This document shows positions 13,849 through 22,555 of a stretch of DNA of 33,697 bases, one piece after another; within the stretch, counting starts at the first letter, position 1, and each line of letters opens with the position of its first letter. This stretch comes from Hespellia sp. Its GTDB lineage: Bacteria; Bacillota; Clostridia; Lachnospirales; Lachnospiraceae. The notes beneath the pieces were generated by a model that saw only the letters and a list, made by a program, of their open reading frames with translations, had not been told where the DNA came from and did no database searches. A program made the position numbers and the translations under genes. The stretch spans positions 1 through 33,697 of the forward strand of contig JAAVXR010000040.1 in assembly GCA_022790755.1 (NCBI GenBank). The letters run 5' to 3'.

Positions 13849-15936
13849 TTATTCGGCTACATCCTTGATACTGAAGCTGAATCTACCCATCTTATCTTTT
13901 CCAAGGCAGACTACTTTCACTTTTTGTCCGACGGACAGTACATCTTCTACTTTCCGAATTCTTTCTTTGGAAATTTTAGAAATATGAACCATTCCTTCTT
14001 TTCCAGGCGCAAATTCAACAAATGCCCCGAACTCTTTGATACTGACAACTTTTCCCTCGAACAGTTGCCCTGCCTCAAAATCTGTTGTAATGATCATGAT
14101 GAGTTTCGCCGCTTCTTCCATGCTTTCTTTTTCAACCCCGCAAATAGAAACGGAGCCATCATCCGTGATGTCAATTTTTACGCCGGTCTGCTCTATGATC
14201 GTATTGATTGTCTTTCCTCGCTGACCAACTACATCTCCAATCTTCTGTGGATCAATCTGAATCTGCATGATCTTTGGCGCATATGGACCGACTTCTGGCT
14301 TCGGTTCAGAGATTGTCTTGGCCATCACTTCATCTAAAATATAAGTTCTCGCTTTTTTGGTTGCTGCAATTGCTTCTTCCACGATGGCACGTGTCAGACC
14401 ATGGATTTTGATATCCATCTGAATCGCTGTGATTCCTTTGTGAGTACCAGCCACTTTGAAATCCATATCGCCGAAAAAGTCTTCCAATCCTTGGATATCG
14501 GTCAGAACCAGATAATCATCATCCGTATCACCCGTCACCAATCCTGCAGAGATACCTGCTACTGCTGATTTGATCGGAACACCAGCGGTCATCAGGGACA
14601 TGGAGGATGCGCAGATACTTGCCTGTGAGGTAGAACCGTTGGATTCAAAGGTTTCAGACACGGTACGAATCGCATATGGAAATTCTTCTTCTGTTGGAAG
14701 AACCGGAATCAATGCGCGCTCTGCCAATGCTCCGTGTCCAATCTCCCGGCGTCCTGGGCCTCTGGATGGTTTCGTCTCTCCTACGGAATAGGATGGGAAG
14801 TTATAATGATGCATATACCGTTTGGAAGTCTCCGCTTCATCCAGCCCATCCAGTCTCTGTGCCTCCGAGAGCGGCGCAAGTGTAGTGATCGTACAGATCT
14901 GTGTCTGACCTCTGGTAAACATTGCAGAACCGTGTACACGCGGGATCAGATCAATTTCTGCTGCAAGTGGTCTGATCTGATCAATTGCACGCCCATCCGG
15001 ACGCTTATGATCTTTGAGAATCATCTTACGAACCGTTTTTTTCTGATACTGATACACAGCTTCTCCCAGCACCGCAAGCCATTCTTCATTCTCTGCAAAT
15101 GCCTCGGTCAATTTCTCTGTGATTTTACGGATATTCTCCTCGCGGGTTTGCTTTTCATCGGTAAATACTGCCTCCTCCATCTCAGCCGGCGGTACGATCT
15201 CTTTGATCGCGGAAAAAAGTGCTTCCGGTACTGCACAACTTTCATAAGTATGCTTCGGTTTTCCACACTCTGCCACGATCGTATCAATAAAAGTGATCAC
15301 TTTCTGATTCAATTCATGTGCTGCAAAGATAGCGTCAATCATCTGATTCTCTGGCACTTCATTTGCGCCGGCTTCAATCATGATGACTTTCTCCCGTGTG
15401 GAAGCAACCGTCAGTGTCAAGTCGGATACTTCTTTTTGGGCTGCTGTAGGATTGAATACAAATTCCCCATTCACCAGTCCAACCTGTGTCGTGGAGATCG
15501 GGCCGTCAAAAGGAATATCAGAAATACTGGTTGCAATCGCTGCACCAAGCATAGCCGTCAACTCCGGTGAGCAATCCTGCTCCACTGAAAGCACCAAATT
15601 CTCAAGCGTCACATCATTTCGATAATCTTTTGGGAACAGTGGGCGCATCGGACGGTCGATGACACGACAGGTCAAAATTGCGTTTTCAGAGGCTTTCCCT
15701 TCTCTTTTGTTAAAACCTCCTGGAATCTTTCCCACAGAATACAATCTCTCGTTGTATTCCACACTCAACGGGAAAAAATCAATTCCATCTCTTGGCTTCT
15801 CAGATGCAGTTGCCGTACACAGGACCGTAGTGTCTCCATAATGCATCAACACTGCACCATTCGCCTGCTTTGCCACTCGTCCAACATCCACGCAAAGCTT
15901 CCTTCCAGCCAGTTCCATTTCATACTTTTTATACAT
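13849..15936 (-). CDS. pnp: Polynucleotide phosphorylase
   Basis: This 695-residue protein is a full-length PNPase, the phosphorolytic 3'-5' exoribonuclease of the RNA degradosome. It has two RNase PH domains (about residues 1-230 and 310-540), separated by an all-helical domain. A KH domain follows (GDVVGQRGKTINTIIEQTG near 565-583), then an S1 domain (GKVVSIKEFGAFVEF near 625). Core residues include the FTRGQTQ segment and the SNGSTSQAS phosphate-binding segment. The start at 15936 has GAGGAGA upstream. It has its own promoter and a long leader hairpin. The usual rpsO-pnp pairing is broken here by a chemoreceptor and a merR gene. Confidence 0.97.
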   Translation of the reverse strand: MYKKYEMELAGRKLCVDVGRVAKQANGAVLMHYGDTTVLCTATASEKPRDGIDFFPLSVEYNERLYSVGKIPGGFNKREGKASENAILTCRVIDRPMRPLFPKDYRNDVTLENLVLSVEQDCSPELTAMLGAAIATSISDIPFDGPISTTQVGLVNGEFVFNPTAAQKEVSDLTLTVASTREKVIMIEAGANEVPENQMIDAIFAAHELNQKVITFIDTIVAECGKPKHTYESCAVPEALFSAIKEIVPPAEMEEAVFTDEKQTREENIRKITEKLTEAFAENEEWLAVLGEAVYQYQKKTVRKMILKDHKRPDGRAIDQIRPLAAEIDLIPRVHGSAMFTRGQTQICTITTLAPLSEAQRLDGLDEAETSKRYMHHYNFPSYSVGETKPSRGPGRREIGHGALAERALIPVLPTEEEFPYAIRTVSETFESNGSTSQASICASSMSLMTAGVPIKSAVAGISAGLVTGDTDDDYLVLTDIQGLEDFFGDMDFKVAGTHKGITAIQMDIKIHGLTRAIVEEAIAATKKARTYILDEVMAKTISEPKPEVGPYAPKIMQIQIDPQKIGDVVGQRGKTINTIIEQTGVKIDITDDGSVSICGVEKESMEEAAKLIMIITTDFEAGQLFEGKVVSIKEFGAFVEFAPGKEGMVHISKISKERIRKVEDVLSVGQKVKVVCLGKDKMGRFSFSIKDVAE

Positions 15937-15962
15937 ATTCTTCTCCTCTTTCTGATATTTTG

Positions 15963-16046
15963 GGGCAGAAGATACCGAAACTACTGAAAAAGATACTGAA
16001 AACCTGCAATACCCTTTTCAGTGGTCTCGGTTGTGTGCATCTGCCC
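15963..16046 (-). promoter_or_regulatory. Long stem-loop in the pnp leader
   Basis: In the pnp leader, bases 16015-16030 pair with 15975-15990 over 16 consecutive positions including two G-U pairs. An outer 7-bp stem joins 16040-16046 with 15963-15969. The whole covers nearly the complete leader between the promoter and the ribosome site. In Escherichia coli, pnp is autoregulated through an RNase III-cleaved leader hairpin; a similar double-stranded target is plausible here but is inference. There is no U tract after the stem, so it is not a terminator. Confidence 0.65.
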
Positions 16047-16058
16047 AGAATCTAAATC

Positions 16059-16087
16059 ATTATATCACACTCTCTTTTCATACGCAA
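16059..16087 (-). promoter_or_regulatory. Sigma-A promoter of pnp
   Basis: On the minus strand TTGCGT (16082-16087), 17 bases, then TATAAT (16059-16064) with an extended TG element form a strong promoter. It gives a leader of about 115 bases holding the hairpin at 15963-16046. Confidence 0.78.
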
Positions 16088-16141
16088 TCACGAGAAAAGA
16101 AAATATCAACGCCAAATTTCCAAGAAAGACAAGTTTCCCAC

Positions 16142-16187
16142 AAAAAAGGAAGACTAGGCTCCCTCTGACAACCCATCTTCCTCTTTT
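16142..16187 (-). terminator. Probable terminator after the chemoreceptor gene
   Basis: On the minus strand AGGAAGA (16176-16182) pairs with TCTTCCT (16147-16153) and is followed by a run of U (16142-16147). The 22-base interior may add a few GG-CC pairs. It lies about 30 bases after the chemoreceptor stop and separates it from pnp. Confidence 0.65.
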
Positions 16188-16215
16188 GTAATGATTTATA
16201 GAGTTTGTTGTATTC

Positions 16216-18222
16216 TTAATCTTTCAAACGGAACTTAGCCACCATTTCTTTCAGAAGTGCCGCTTGACTCGACAACTCCTCGCTGGCGGCAGCACTACTT
16301 TCCGCCGTCGAAACATTGTTCTGTACAACCTCAGAAATTTGCTCAATTCCCTGTGTGATTTGTACCGCGTTAGCAGATTGCTCCTGTGTATACGCAGCGA
16401 TACCGTCAATCAGATGACTCATCTCATCTGCCTTGGCCACAACTGCAAGCATGGATTCTGATGTATCCTGAGCAGCGCGTGTTCCCTCTGCCATAGAGTC
16501 CAACGTCTGGCCTAAGAGCACCGTAGTCTCTTTGGCCGCTGTAGATGACTTCCCTGCGAGCATCCGCACTTCATCTGCCACTACTGCAAAACCTTTCCCC
16601 GCTTCACCTGCTCGGGCCGCTTCCACCGCGGCATTCAAGGCCAAAATATTCGTCTGGAATGCAATATCTTCGATGGTTTTGACGATGGTATGTATTTCCG
16701 TGGAGCGATCACTGATCTTCTGAATCACTTCCGTCATATTCTGCATTTTCTCACTGCTGTCCGTCAATCCCTCCTTGACATCCTGCGCGATGCTATTTGC
16801 CCGTTGAGCGCCTTTGGCGATCTTCTGAACACTTTCCGAAACAGAATTGATATGTTCAGCCAATACATCCACCTCGGAAGCCTGCTCTGTGGAACCCTGA
16901 GAGAGCGCTACCGCTCCACTGGATACTTGCGTGGCCCCTGCCGCCACATCATGGGAAGCAGCGTGCAACTGACCCATTACACTATTGAGTTGCAAGGATA
17001 TTTCATTCAAGGAATCTTTAATTTTTGAAAATTCTCCAGTATACTCCTGTTCCAGAGTAAAAGCCAGGTTACCTCCCGCAATCTCGCGCAACGTTTTGGC
17101 AATTTCATTTATGTAGGTGACATAGTCCCGCAGGCGGATTGTGACCTGATTGAAATCATCCGCCAGCACGCCCAACTCATCGTTCGACTGATACTGGATG
17201 GATTGATCCAGAGCGCCTTCTGCAATTCGGGTGGCGACTTGGCTGAGTTCTTTTACCGGGCGACCGATAATACGCCGCACCTGAATAATGACCAGTAATG
17301 TAAGAATGATTACTGCAAACACTGCCACCATCAGCATTGTTACCGTAAGCTGACGCAATTCCGCGAGCACTTCCTTCTGAGAGACATAGGCCACTGCCAT
17401 CCAGTCGCTGCCCGGGACCTGGGCCACCTGAATATAGGTCCCCTTATTCAAAAATAGTCCAGTCTCTCCTTCTGCAATTTTCTGACCTGCAAAGATATAC
17501 ATTTCCGAATCCAGATCTCCCAGCTTTTGGCCGGTAATTTCTGAGTCTTTATGACCGATGATCGTATCCGTCCTGGTGTCCACTAAAAAGATACTACCAG
17601 TATCTTCAATCTGGATCTCACTGACAATTTTAGATATAGAATCCAGATAGACATCCGCAGCCGCCACACCGCGCACCACACCACTGCTACTTTTTAACAC
17701 TCCGGATGCTCCTACCACATTCGACTGACTGTCCTCATCAAAATACACGTCTCCCAAAATAAAATTCTCAGAATTAATGCCATCCTGATACCAGCTTTTG
17801 GTCAACGCATCGAAATCTGGTCCTGGGACAAAAGAAGCATGATACAGCGATCCATCCGTGAGCGCCACATAGAGTCCGGCAGGATAGGCGTCGTTTTGAT
17901 CCACGGTATGCTTGATATAGTCTTGCATAACAGGAATATCCATGTCCTCATATTCAATCGTGTCTCGCTGAGTCTCCAGCATAGTCAGTGTGTTGTTCAT
18001 CCATGCGCGAGTTTCCTGTATCGTTCGTTCCGTGGTCGTTTGAAGCAGGGCCTCGCTCTTTTCCGATAATGCATCGGACATTTTAAAATAGACCACAGAC
18101 AATAACACCGCCAACGCCAGTACTGCACTTACTACGGTGGCAAACACCAATTGTCCAGTAACACCTATACCCCGTTTTTTATTTGGGGTAGAATGAATGA
18201 TTTGTTTCTTTTTTCGTTTCAT
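16216..18222 (-). CDS. Methyl-accepting chemotaxis protein with Cache-type sensor
   Basis: This 668-residue receptor has a short basic N-terminus and a first membrane helix (about residues 22-46). An extracellular domain of about 245 residues follows, with dCache-like features ([18 protein letters not shown], the WYQDG segment and [13 protein letters not shown]). Then come a second membrane helix (about 294-317), a HAMP domain (about 318-370) and a cytoplasmic signalling domain with the strongly conserved hairpin tip [20 protein letters not shown] near residue 515. It would report an extracellular small molecule to CheA/CheW. dCache receptors often bind amino acids, but the ligand cannot be read from sequence. 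No che or flagellar genes are nearby. It has its own promoter and terminator and sits between pnp and rpsO, so it looks like an insertion in a conserved region. Confidence 0.95.
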   Translation of the reverse strand: MKRKKKQIIHSTPNKKRGIGVTGQLVFATVVSAVLALAVLLSVVYFKMSDALSEKSEALLQTTTERTIQETRAWMNNTLTMLETQRDTIEYEDMDIPVMQDYIKHTVDQNDAYPAGLYVALTDGSLYHASFVPGPDFDALTKSWYQDGINSENFILGDVYFDEDSQSNVVGASGVLKSSSGVVRGVAAADVYLDSISKIVSEIQIEDTGSIFLVDTRTDTIIGHKDSEITGQKLGDLDSEMYIFAGQKIAEGETGLFLNKGTYIQVAQVPGSDWMAVAYVSQKEVLAELRQLTVTMLMVAVFAVIILTLLVIIQVRRIIGRPVKELSQVATRIAEGALDQSIQYQSNDELGVLADDFNQVTIRLRDYVTYINEIAKTLREIAGGNLAFTLEQEYTGEFSKIKDSLNEISLQLNSVMGQLHAASHDVAAGATQVSSGAVALSQGSTEQASEVDVLAEHINSVSESVQKIAKGAQRANSIAQDVKEGLTDSSEKMQNMTEVIQKISDRSTEIHTIVKTIEDIAFQTNILALNAAVEAARAGEAGKGFAVVADEVRMLAGKSSTAAKETTVLLGQTLDSMAEGTRAAQDTSESMLAVVAKADEMSHLIDGIAAYTQEQSANAVQITQGIEQISEVVQNNVSTAESSAAASEELSSQAALLKEMVAKFRLKD

Positions 18223-18291
18223 GTCAAAACTCCCTCATAAAATATGTCCTATGATGTTTTCTTGAATTAAAGTAAACATAACATCACCTCT

Positions 18292-18320
18292 ATTATATCA
18301 GGTAAATACTTACAGTACAA
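18292..18320 (-). promoter_or_regulatory. Sigma-A promoter of the chemoreceptor gene
   Basis: On the minus strand TTGTAC (18315-18320), 17 bases, and TATAAT (18292-18297) with an extended TG element. It gives a leader of about 60 bases before the ATG at 18222. I see no sigma-D type motility promoter here, so expression need not follow the flagellar regulon. Confidence 0.7.
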
Positions 18321-18403
18321 GAAATATATGGAAACATATGGAAACTCGAAGGCACAGTTTCTGTTTTCCGAAGATTTATTATTTCCTACGACACAAAAAT
18401 CCC

Positions 18404-18434
18404 TTGACTGTCCCCTTAGGTCAGGGATTATACT
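18404..18434 (+). promoter_or_regulatory. MerR-type promoter/operator of the merR gene
   Basis: TTGACT (18404-18409) and TATACT (18429-18434) are separated by 19 bases, the long spacer typical of promoters activated by MerR-family proteins. The spacer contains GTCCCCTTAGG, and the flanking TGAC and GTCA form an inverted pair. This fits autoregulation by the regulator encoded just downstream. Confidence 0.75.
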
Positions 18435-18475
18435 GATCTCAGATTCGAATCAATCCGCAAAAAAGGAGAAAAAAC

Positions 18476-19279
18476 ATGTTTACAGTTGGAGAATTTTCTA
18501 AAATCTGTCAGGTAAGCGTAAAAACATTACATTACTACGACAAGATTGATTTATTAAAACCAATCAAGGTAGATCCGTTTACAGGATATCGCTATTACAG
18601 TCAGCCTCAGCTTGAGCGGATGCTTTTTATTCAGCGCCTGAAACGTTATGGCCTTCCTCTGGAAGAAGTGCGGGAATTCCTCGACTGTACACGAGAGCGC
18701 GCGTTATATCAAAGACTTCAGGAACAAAAAGACTATCTAAGACGACGGATGCAAGAGACCGAACAAGTGATTCGTGAAATTTCCTTGCACTTGGAAAATA
18801 TTGAAAGGACTGGTGATATTATGGGATATCAAAAAGGATATGAAATCAAGATTGTAGAAACGCCTCAGAGAGCGGTACTCGCATGTAGACAGCATATGGG
18901 AGTCGATGAGTTTGGAAAATATTACAGTACTCTATATGAAAGAGTACCCAAGGATAAAGTGACGCCAAATGGAATTACCGGCGCGATCTATCACGATAAA
19001 GAATTTGATCCGGAACATTCCGATATTGAACTATTTGTAGGAATCCGGGAAAAAGAAAAAGCAGACAAAATCATGGAAACCGCACAATGTGCGATGACGG
19101 TTCACAGAGGAAATTACTCCTCCCTGTCAGACGCCTACGGTGCGTTAATCTCCTGGGTACAAAATAATGGCTATGAATGCAGTAGTGCGCCTTATGATAT
19201 TTATGTCAAAACGGGATTTGACAGTCTGTCTATGGATGACTGGGAAACAGAAGTGTATTTTCCGATAAAGAAAAAATAA
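18476..19279 (+). CDS. MerR family regulator with GyrI-like effector domain
   Basis: This 267-residue protein is the only plus-strand gene. Residues 1-70 form a MerR winged helix (FTVGEFSKICQVSVKTLHYY, then DPFTGYRYY). A coiled-coil dimer helix follows (about 75-112), then a GyrI-like ligand-binding domain to the end, with a WETEVYFPI segment whose Glu matches the position that binds cationic ligands in BmrR-like proteins. It resembles multidrug-sensing activators such as BmrR or BltR. The ATG has AAGGAGA upstream. No transporter is adjacent: the gene runs into the terminator shared with rpsO. The 19-base promoter spacer suggests that it controls itself. Its ligand and any distant targets are unknown. 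Confidence 0.92.
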   Translation: MFTVGEFSKICQVSVKTLHYYDKIDLLKPIKVDPFTGYRYYSQPQLERMLFIQRLKRYGLPLEEVREFLDCTRERALYQRLQEQKDYLRRRMQETEQVIREISLHLENIERTGDIMGYQKGYEIKIVETPQRAVLACRQHMGVDEFGKYYSTLYERVPKDKVTPNGITGAIYHDKEFDPEHSDIELFVGIREKEKADKIMETAQCAMTVHRGNYSSLSDAYGALISWVQNNGYECSSAPYDIYVKTGFDSLSMDDWETEVYFPIKKK

Positions 19280-19329
19280 AAGAAGAGATAGCATCTCGTT
19301 TTGAACACGCAGTCACACTGCGTAAGTCT

Positions 19330-19376
19330 AAAAACCCGACGTTGGGGAAATGATTTTTCCCCAACGCCGGGTTTTT
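19330..19376. terminator. Bidirectional terminator between merR and rpsO
   Basis: Arms 19330-19350 and 19356-19376 pair over 21 positions (one as G-U on the RNA) with a 5-base loop. A-rich and T-rich ends flank the GC stem, so it works as a terminator on both strands. It lies between the convergent ends of merR and rpsO. Confidence 0.92.
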
Positions 19377-19382
19377 GCAGGT

Positions 19383-19649
19383 TTATTTTCTAAGACCAAG
19401 TCTTTCGATCAAAGAACGATATCTTTCAATATCTTTCTCTTTCAAATATGCAAGAAGTCCTCTTCTCTGTCCAACCATCTTCAGAAGTCCTCTTCTGGAA
19501 TGATGATCTTTCGGGTTTGCCTTAAAATGCTCTGTCAGCTCATTGATTCTGGCTGTCAAAATAGCAATCTGTACTTCCGGAGAACCGGTGTCTCCTTCAC
19601 TTCTTCCATATTCGGCAATGATTGCCTGCTTTTTTTCCTTTGCGATCAT
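19383..19649 (-). CDS. rpsO: 30S ribosomal protein S15
   Basis: This 88-residue protein matches S15 over its full length, with [17 protein letters not shown] near residues 20-36, the DHHSRRGLL segment and the C-terminal [22 protein letters not shown]15 binds the central domain of 16S rRNA early in 30S assembly. The ATG at 19649 has AAAGGAGG upstream. The gene has its own promoter, a leader of about 90 bases and a strong terminator. In many Firmicutes rpsO lies between ribF and pnp; here a transporter and a lipoprotein lie before it, and merR and a chemoreceptor after it. Confidence 0.97.
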   Translation of the reverse strand: MIAKEKKQAIIAEYGRSEGDTGSPEVQIAILTARINELTEHFKANPKDHHSRRGLLKMVGQRRGLLAYLKEKDIERYRSLIERLGLRK

Positions 19650-19737
19650 AGTTCTTTTCCTCCTTTTGGTTCTCTATAAAACGCCAGGCATTAAGTAATG
19701 GTGGAGTCCTCCAATTACCGAACACCGGCTGATCACG
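19650..19737 (-). promoter_or_regulatory. Structured rpsO leader, candidate S15 autoregulatory RNA
   Basis: The leader can form a stem-loop at 19695-19718 (GTAAT with ATTAC, a two-base bulge, then TGGA with TCCA around a GTCC loop). A second small hairpin lies at 19718-19728, and a short outer GCC-GGC pairing joins the two ends. Several unrelated bacterial rpsO leaders bind S15 to repress translation. The folding here is by eye and the function is inferred. Confidence 0.4.
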
Positions 19738-19743
19738 ATTTTA

Positions 19744-19772
19744 AATATAGCACAGTTTTTCCGCCAAGTAAA
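19744..19772 (-). promoter_or_regulatory. Sigma-A promoter of rpsO
   Basis: On the minus strand TTTACT (19767-19772), 17 bases, and TATATT (19744-19749) with an extended TG element. The -35 lies only 5 bases after the stop of the lipoprotein gene, and no terminator separates them, so upstream transcripts may also read into rpsO. Confidence 0.7.
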
Positions 19773-19777
19773 GTACT

Positions 19778-20896
19778 TTATTCTGAAGACGGCATAATCA
19801 GATCCAGTAATTTATTGACATCCGAATCACTGTTTCCGATAAACATCATCATTCCTTTTGGAAGGTTCACATCCATGGATGTTTCTTCCCCGTAAACCGG
19901 TGACGCCGCAAATTCTTCCATGGTTGAAAGATAACCTTCTTTTACTTCCTCCACAGTACTGTAATTTCCATTGGTAGCTGCCGTCTGAAACGCCGTGCCA
20001 CACTGTGCAAGACTGAGATTCGGCGTTGTTTTGACCGGAATCAGATAGCCGTCCGCTTCATTCTTTCGGGGAACCCCGATCTCATACTGACAATTTTTAA
20101 ACATCTGCTTCATGGCGTTTAGAAAGCGGGTCTCCTGCTCTGGTGTAAATTCCATATCTCCCAGATTCACATCTGTAAAGCTCTCTTCATATTGTTGAAG
20201 GACTTCCTCTTCCGTCATCCCCACATGTTTTGCGTACTGTGCCACTTCCCCTTTACAGCTCGCATCCAGATATGCCTTAAGATAATCGCCAGCATCCAAA
20301 ATTTCTGCCACGTGTTGATAAGGCGCCATGTACCCAGTCAACAGACTGGCCATGCAATTTTCCCAGTCTGACTCCTCTATCTGATAACCAGAATCTTTTT
20401 TCTTCAGATAAAGCGTCACTTTCTCAGAATCGGCCATTTTCGCATCTTCCAAAAGAGAAGCATCTTTTTCAAGAAGGGCAGTCACCTCATTCGTCAGGTT
20501 TGCAGACTGTAATTCTCTTACATACGCATCGTCCGTAGTGTTCACCGTTTCTCTGACGTCAACCGGCGTTATTTCCAGCCGAACTTTATATCCAGAATTG
20601 TATTTTTCTGCTTCTATCATATGAAACTGGACTTTTCCACAAGCTTCTTTTATAAAAGTACAATAAGCTTCTTTCAATTCTTCCGGAAAGGCAGTCACAT
20701 AATCGCCATCCACTTTCTCAATTCCTTGTTCCAGTAAAAATTCTGCAGTCGCATCATCCCCTGCCTGTACCTTTTCCAATTGTTCTTTTACAAAATCATC
20801 TGCTTTTTGTTTTGTACATCCACTTAATGCGATGGTTGCCACACAAACGAATCCAACCAACAGAAATCTGCGGATTGCTGTCTTACTATTCTTCAT
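19778..20896 (-). CDS. Predicted lipoprotein of unknown function with repeated domain
   Basis: From the ATG at 20896 the protein is 372 residues. It begins with a lipoprotein signal peptide: basic residues, a hydrophobic helix and an LSGC lipobox (Cys about residue 27). It should be anchored outside the membrane. The rest appears to hold two related units: a helical part (about 30-85 and about 200-265) followed by a strand pair of the form sticky-Tyr-Lys-Val-Arg-Leu or GYLIPVKTTP (about 95-115 and about 280-295). This resembles tandem NTF2/DUF5105-like export domains seen in clostridial lipoproteins, but I cannot confirm a family. The start overlaps the transporter gene before it by 11 bases, so the two are co-translated. 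A longer frame upstream lies inside the transporter and is rejected. Confidence 0.85.
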   Translation of the reverse strand: MKNSKTAIRRFLLVGFVCVATIALSGCTKQKADDFVKEQLEKVQAGDDATAEFLLEQGIEKVDGDYVTAFPEELKEAYCTFIKEACGKVQFHMIEAEKYNSGYKVRLEITPVDVRETVNTTDDAYVRELQSANLTNEVTALLEKDASLLEDAKMADSEKVTLYLKKKDSGYQIEESDWENCMASLLTGYMAPYQHVAEILDAGDYLKAYLDASCKGEVAQYAKHVGMTEEEVLQQYEESFTDVNLGDMEFTPEQETRFLNAMKQMFKNCQYEIGVPRKNEADGYLIPVKTTPNLSLAQCGTAFQTAATNGNYSTVEEVKEGYLSTMEEFAASPVYGEETSMDVNLPKGMMMFIGNSDSDVNKLLDLIMPSSE

Positions 20897-22550
20897 TCTC
20901 CTCTTCCTCGTCATCATTGATCTCATGATTTTCTGGTTCCAAAATTGCAAACGCAATGTTTGTCGCATGGTCAGCAACTCTTTCTAGTCCTGAGATCGTA
21001 TCGGAAAATACCATACCGGCCTCCGGAGAACATTTTCCCTTCGCCAGCCTTTTTACATGCAATTTCTGCAGCTTTTTCTCCATCTCGTCCACAGAATTTT
21101 CCAACTCCACGACTTCCTGCATATGTTCCTGGCTCTTATTGGAAAACATCTCCAATGCATAATCCAGCGTCTGTACCACCATGGACGTCATCTCCCTGAG
21201 CTGACGAATTCCTTTTTCGCTGAACTCTACCTGATGATTGATTCTCTGTTTTGCCGAATCTGCAAAATTTTCTGCATGATCTCCGATTCGCTCGATGTCG
21301 TTGACCACATGAAACAAACCTCCTATGAGCAGTGCATCTGCGTGGGGAAGTTCCAGTTCATTGATTTTCACCAGATAATTTGTGATTTTTTGGTTCAGAA
21401 AATCAATGTATCCCTCCTGCTCATACACCTTTTGTATTTTATCTTCATCTAACGTATACAATGCTTCCATGGATCGAATCAGATTCTCTTTCGCAATTTC
21501 TCCCATGCAGCGGATCTCCTGAATTCCGTTGACAACCGCTGTGGTGGGCCGTAGAATGGTCCGTTCGCCTATGTACTGTAATTGGTAAGCATCTTCCGGG
21601 GATGCATCTTTACCTGGAATAATCCGGTAAGTCAGTTTTACGATCCACCCCATAAACGGGAACAGCATAATCACCTCAAACACCTTGATCAGGGAATGGG
21701 TATTTGCCACAGCTCGTCCTGCATTTTGTCCGGATATTTGCATGATTGTCTCGGATATCGGACGCAACCCGAAGATCAGGATCAAAAAAATCAACGCTGA
21801 TCCAACCAGATTAAACAACAGATGAATCCATGCGGCGCGTTTGGCATCCTTGTTTCCTCCAAGGCTTGCCACCATCGCCGACACACAGGAACCGATATTA
21901 CATCCCAAAATCAGGAAAAAACAGATATTGAAATGAATCAACCCCTGGGACGCCATCAAAATAATGACACCGACCGTTGCGGAAGAGCTCTGTAATACTG
22001 CTGTCACCAAGAATCCCAGCAAAATACCTGCGAGCGGATTCGAAAGTGACTGTAAAAGATGAATCACTTCTGGAAGTTCTTTCAGCGATGTCATCGCATT
22101 CCCCATGGTGCTTAAGCCCATGAACAATATTCCAAATCCCAATACCACACCACCGGTTTTTTGCACCATCTGCTTTTTGCAGAGCATCATCATCAGTACG
22201 CCGATGATTACAAACAACGGAGCGATTTCTGAAAGATTGAATGCAACAAGCTGTCCGGTTATGGTGGTACCGATATTGGCTCCCAGAATTACACCAGCCG
22301 CCTGATACAGATTCATCAGCCCGGAATTCACAAAGCTGACGACCATAACCGTCGTCGCATTCGAAGACTGAATGATTCCGGTAAAGATGATACCAACGAT
22401 CATTCCGATAAAACGGTTCTTTGTAAAAACCTCCAAAATCGAACGCATGCGGCTTCCTGCCACCTGCTCCAGTCCTTCACTCATCAGTTTCATTCCGTAC
22501 AGGAACAGTCCCAATCCCCCAAATAACAAGAATACCGTCGTAATACTCAT
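20886..22550 (-). CDS. Na/Pi-cotransporter family protein with PhoU-like domain
   Basis: This 554-residue protein has about nine N-terminal membrane helices (residues 1-310) with the two inverted-repeat QSS signatures of the NptA/Na-Pi symporter family: GIIQSSNATTV near residue 62 and AVLQSSSATVG near residue 190. The C-terminal cytoplasmic part (about 340-540) is a PhoU-like helical domain (GGLFHVVNDIERIGDHAEN and SGLERVADHATNIA). It probably couples sodium to phosphate or a related anion. I chose the ATG at 22550, with AGGTGA upstream, over the GTG at 22559, which lacks one. It follows ribF by 5 bases. The acidic tail (DDEEEENEE) overlaps the next gene. Confidence 0.92.
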   Translation of the reverse strand: MSITTVFLLFGGLGLFLYGMKLMSEGLEQVAGSRMRSILEVFTKNRFIGMIVGIIFTGIIQSSNATTVMVVSFVNSGLMNLYQAAGVILGANIGTTITGQLVAFNLSEIAPLFVIIGVLMMMLCKKQMVQKTGGVVLGFGILFMGLSTMGNAMTSLKELPEVIHLLQSLSNPLAGILLGFLVTAVLQSSSATVGVIILMASQGLIHFNICFFLILGCNIGSCVSAMVASLGGNKDAKRAAWIHLLFNLVGSALIFLILIFGLRPISETIMQISGQNAGRAVANTHSLIKVFEVIMLFPFMGWIVKLTYRIIPGKDASPEDAYQLQYIGERTILRPTTAVVNGIQEIRCMGEIAKENLIRSMEALYTLDEDKIQKVYEQEGYIDFLNQKITNYLVKINELELPHADALLIGGLFHVVNDIERIGDHAENFADSAKQRINHQVEFSEKGIRQLREMTSMVVQTLDYALEMFSNKSQEHMQEVVELENSVDEMEKKLQKLHVKRLAKGKCSPEAGMVFSDTISGLERVADHATNIAFAILEPENHEINDDEEEENEE

Positions 22551-22555
22551 AAAGA

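Noticed and set aside
14734-15570. Plus-strand open frame of 278 codons opposite pnp
   Set aside because: pnp on the minus strand accounts for the region fully; the frame is antisense shadow.
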